Shown here piece by piece: positions 6,298 to 8,394 of a DNA stretch of 8,394 nucleotides. The notes beneath the pieces are model-generated. The model was not told where the DNA came from. It ran no database searches and saw nothing but the letters and a program-made list of their open reading frames with translations. A program made the position numbers and the translations under genes. This DNA is from an uncultured beta proteobacterium. GTDB lineage: Bacteria; Pseudomonadota; Gammaproteobacteria; Burkholderiales; Burkholderiaceae_C. The number at the start of each line of letters is the position of its first letter. Position 1 is the stretch's first letter. The stretch spans positions 1 through 8,394 of the forward strand of contig CAIYNH010000805.1 in NCBI GenBank assembly GCA_903927495.1. Direction: 5' to 3'.

Positions 6298-8394
6298 ATG
6301 CTTCATATTCAGGAGCAAATTGAGTTGCTGACAAAGGCAAAATCTGCTTCCTTGATACGGCTTGCACGGCACATTCGAGTCACCGGCATTGTCCAGGGTG
6401 TCGGGTTCAGGCCATTTGTTTGGCGCTTGGCACAAGAGCTTCAACTCACTGGCTGGGTCCGCAATGATGCTCAAGGTGTCGAAATTGAGGTTCAAGGCAG
6501 CGAGTCCCAGTTAAACGAATTGATCCGGCGCCTGACCGCAGACGCACCCCCTTTGGCGCGGGTCGATACAGTGCATGCCCACGAAGTTGGTCTTGCCGCC
6601 ATGACCCGTTTTGCCATCGTTGACAGTGTCCAAGGTCACGCCACTACCGCCATTGGCCCGGATGTTGGGGTGTGTGCCGACTGCCTCGGGGAACTGTTCG
6701 ATGCCAGCAACCGACGCTGGCGGCATGCGTTCATCACCTGTACCCACTGTGGTCCGCGCTACACCGTCACCCGCGCTTTGCCCTACGACCGCCCCCAAAC
6801 CAGCATGGCTGTCTTTGCGCTGTGTTCGACCTGCGGCATCGAATACACCCACCCTTCCGACCGCCGTTTTCATGCCGAGACCACCTGCTGCCCAGAATGT
6901 GGTCCAGGCCTGACGCTGCTGGACGCACAAGGCCAGAGCATACATGGCGACCCGATTGCACAAACCTTGAAGTTGCTCCAAAGTGGACAAATCGTTGCCA
7001 TCAAAGGGTTGGGCGGTTTTCATCTGGCGTGTGATGCCCGCAACCAGGAAGTCGTGGCGCGCCTTCGCTTCAGCAAAAACCGGGAAGCCAAACCGTTTGC
7101 GGTGATGCTTGCGAACTGCGCCAGCATCACCCAAATTGCTCATGTTTCTGTAGCTTCTAATGCATTACTGGAAAGCCGGGAGCGCCCAATTGTGCTGCTT
7201 CGGGCAGGGGCTAGTTGCGAACTGGAATTGCCCGGTGTGGCCCCCGGCTTGCTGCACCTTGGGGTGATGTTGCCAACCACGCCAATCCATTTTTTGCTGT
7301 TTCACGAAGCGGCTGACCGTCCAAGCGGCACGGCCTGGCTGGAGCAGCCGCAAAGCATGGTGTTGGTGATGACCAGCGCCAATCCCGGCGGGGAGCCCAT
7401 CGTGCGTGATCTGTCCGAGGCCCGCGCGCGGCTAGCAGGGATTGCCGATGCCTTTCTGGATCACGACCGCGAGGTTGTGGCACGCTGCGACGACAGCGTG
7501 CTACGCCCGATGGCAGGTGGCCCGCAATACATTCGACGCAGTCGGGGTGTAGCGCCCACGGCCATCCGTCTGCCCCGTGCCGGCCCATCGGTGCTGGCGT
7601 TTGGGTCACATTTGAAAAACACGGTGTGTGTGACCCGTGGCGATGAGGCCTTTTTGTCGCCGCACATTGGTGATCTGGTCAACGCTGCGACCTGCGATTT
7701 TCTCGATGAAACGGTGCAGCGCATGCTCGATCTGCTTGACACCCGACCGGAAATCATCGTGCACGACCTGCATCCGGACGACTACAGCACCCGCGCCGCG
7801 CTTTTCTTTGCGCATCAGCAGGGCCGGCCCACGCTGGCCGTGCAACACCACCACGCCCACATAGCCGCGGTGTGCGCCGAGCATGGCCGGAGTTCCCCGG
7901 TGCTGGGTTTGGCTCTAGATGGTGTCGGCCTTGGCACTGATGGCTTGGCTTGGGGTGGAGAATTGCTCAAGGTACAGGGCTCTCACTTTGAGCGCCTGGG
8001 CCATCTGCTGCCCTTGCCGATGCCCGGCGCTGACAAGGCCGCGCGTGAACCCTGGCGCATGGCGGCAGCCGTGCTGCATGAACTGGGTCGCACCGCAGAG
8101 ATCCCTCAGCGTTTTCAAGAAGCGGGTGCAGAAACCGTCGCCAGCATGCTGCAGCGCCAGTTCAACTGCCCGCGCAGCTCCAGCATGGGTCGGGTGTTTG
8201 ATGCTGCTGCGGGCTTTCTGGGCCTCAGCGCGGTTCAACAATACGAGGCGCAAGCGGCTATCCGGGTGGAGCAAACTGCTACGCTTTTTATAGAGAAACA
8301 TGCTTGGCCAGAGCCCATGACAGGCGGTTGGAGCATTAACAATTCAGGGCAACTCAGCCTCTTGCCAGTGCTTGCCACGCTGATTGATGTCAGC
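6298..8394 (+). CDS. hypF: HypF, carbamoyl phosphate-dependent hydrogenase maturation protein (3' end missing)
   Basis: HypF transfers a carbamoyl group to HypE, the first step in making the cyanide ligands of the active-site iron. The 699 codons seen run off the right edge with no stop, and about 50-70 residues are probably missing (family length about 750-770). Domains follow the family order. An acylphosphatase domain carries VQGVGFRPF (32-40). Two zinc fingers have the exact CX2C-X18-CX2C-X24-CX2C-X18-CX2C spacing (C126/129, 148/151, 176/179, 198/201). A YrdC-like domain contains KGLGGFHLACDA (236-247) and TSANPGGEPI (359-368). A Kae1-like domain contains LSPHIGDL (453-460), HHHAH (517-521), LDGVGLGTDG (540-549) and GRVFDAAAGFLGL. 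The ATG at 6298 has no good ribosome site, whereas TTG at 6325 follows AGGAG (6311-6315) by 9 nt. Relative to E. coli HypF the ATG adds about 15 residues, so TTG may be the real start. Confidence 0.93.
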   Translation, partial: MLHIQEQIELLTKAKSASLIRLARHIRVTGIVQGVGFRPFVWRLAQELQLTGWVRNDAQGVEIEVQGSESQLNELIRRLTADAPPLARVDTVHAHEVGLAAMTRFAIVDSVQGHATTAIGPDVGVCADCLGELFDASNRRWRHAFITCTHCGPRYTVTRALPYDRPQTSMAVFALCSTCGIEYTHPSDRRFHAETTCCPECGPGLTLLDAQGQSIHGDPIAQTLKLLQSGQIVAIKGLGGFHLACDARNQEVVARLRFSKNREAKPFAVMLANCASITQIAHVSVASNALLESRERPIVLLRAGASCELELPGVAPGLLHLGVMLPTTPIHFLLFHEAADRPSGTAWLEQPQSMVLVMTSANPGGEPIVRDLSEARARLAGIADAFLDHDREVVARCDDSVLRPMAGGPQYIRRSRGVAPTAIRLPRAGPSVLAFGSHLKNTVCVTRGDEAFLSPHIGDLVNAATCDFLDETVQRMLDLLDTRPEIIVHDLHPDDYSTRAALFFAHQQGRPTLAVQHHHAHIAAVCAEHGRSSPVLGLALDGVGLGTDGLAWGGELLKVQGSHFERLGHLLPLPMPGADKAAREPWRMAAAVLHELGRTAEIPQRFQEAGAETVASMLQRQFNCPRSSSMGRVFDAAAGFLGLSAVQQYEAQAAIRVEQTATLFIEKHAWPEPMTGGWSINNSGQLSLLPVLATLIDVS
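6311..6315 (+). promoter_or_regulatory. Strong ribosome binding site downstream of the hypF ATG
   Basis: AGGAG lies 13-17 nt inside the reading frame that opens at ATG 6298 and 9 nt before an in-frame TTG at 6325. No comparable site precedes the ATG. This favours initiation at TTG 6325, which still leaves the full acylphosphatase domain (VQGVGFRPF would begin at residue 23). Confidence 0.45.

Noticed and set aside
6511..7143. Minus-strand 210-codon open frame
   Set aside because: It lies wholly opposite hypF, whose zinc-finger and YrdC-like motifs are intact on the plus strand. The minus reading shows no family features.

Overview
The window is a nearly gap-free, single-strand (+) hydrogenase locus. 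From left to right it carries the tail of hybA, hybB, hybC (large subunit), hybD (maturation protease), a hypC/hybG-family chaperone gene, hybE, a bacteriohemerythrin gene, hypA, hypB and a right-truncated hypF. The subunit set (HybA-type ferredoxin anchor, NrfD-like HybB, HybC with full active-site motifs) marks a group 1c (Hyb-type) periplasmic, membrane-bound [NiFe] hydrogenase that exchanges electrons between H2 and the quinone pool. The small-subunit gene (hybO) should lie to the left, and more hyp genes (such as hypD and hypE) are expected to the right. I cannot see either.

Organism: moderate GC by eye, the Burkholderiales-like style of the HybE, HypC and HypB proteins and the mixed hyb-hyp gene order suggest a betaproteobacterium, probably of the Comamonadaceae (Rhodoferax/Polaromonas-like). 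This is inference, because no rRNA or species marker is present.

Layout: 1-2995 encodes structural subunits, with hybA and hybB overlapping by ATGA and hybC 34 nt after hybB. At 3012-3039 an 11-bp perfect hairpin with a CAGT loop and a T-run separates the structural genes from the maturation genes. It looks like an intrinsic terminator or attenuator that would keep maturation proteins at lower dose than subunits. From 3059 onward come the accessory genes: hybD, hypC and hybE (the last two overlap by ATGA), the hemerythrin gene, then hypA, hypB and hypF. No intergenic gap exceeds 90 nt.

How the genes work together: HypF makes the cyanide ligands from carbamoyl phosphate, and HypC-family proteins carry the Fe(CN)2CO unit to pre-HybC. 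HypA and HypB insert nickel, with a very His-rich HypB probably also storing it. HybD then clips the 15-residue HybC tail. HybE assists small-subunit assembly and Tat export. The least expected member is the hemerythrin, a probable O2-binding diiron protein placed among maturation genes. Other points of interest are a HypC paralogue with Gln where the conserved His should be, a twin-arginine-like tail on HybE, and an in-frame (CATGAC)n microsatellite in hypB. The core is a known system; I found no wholly new one.
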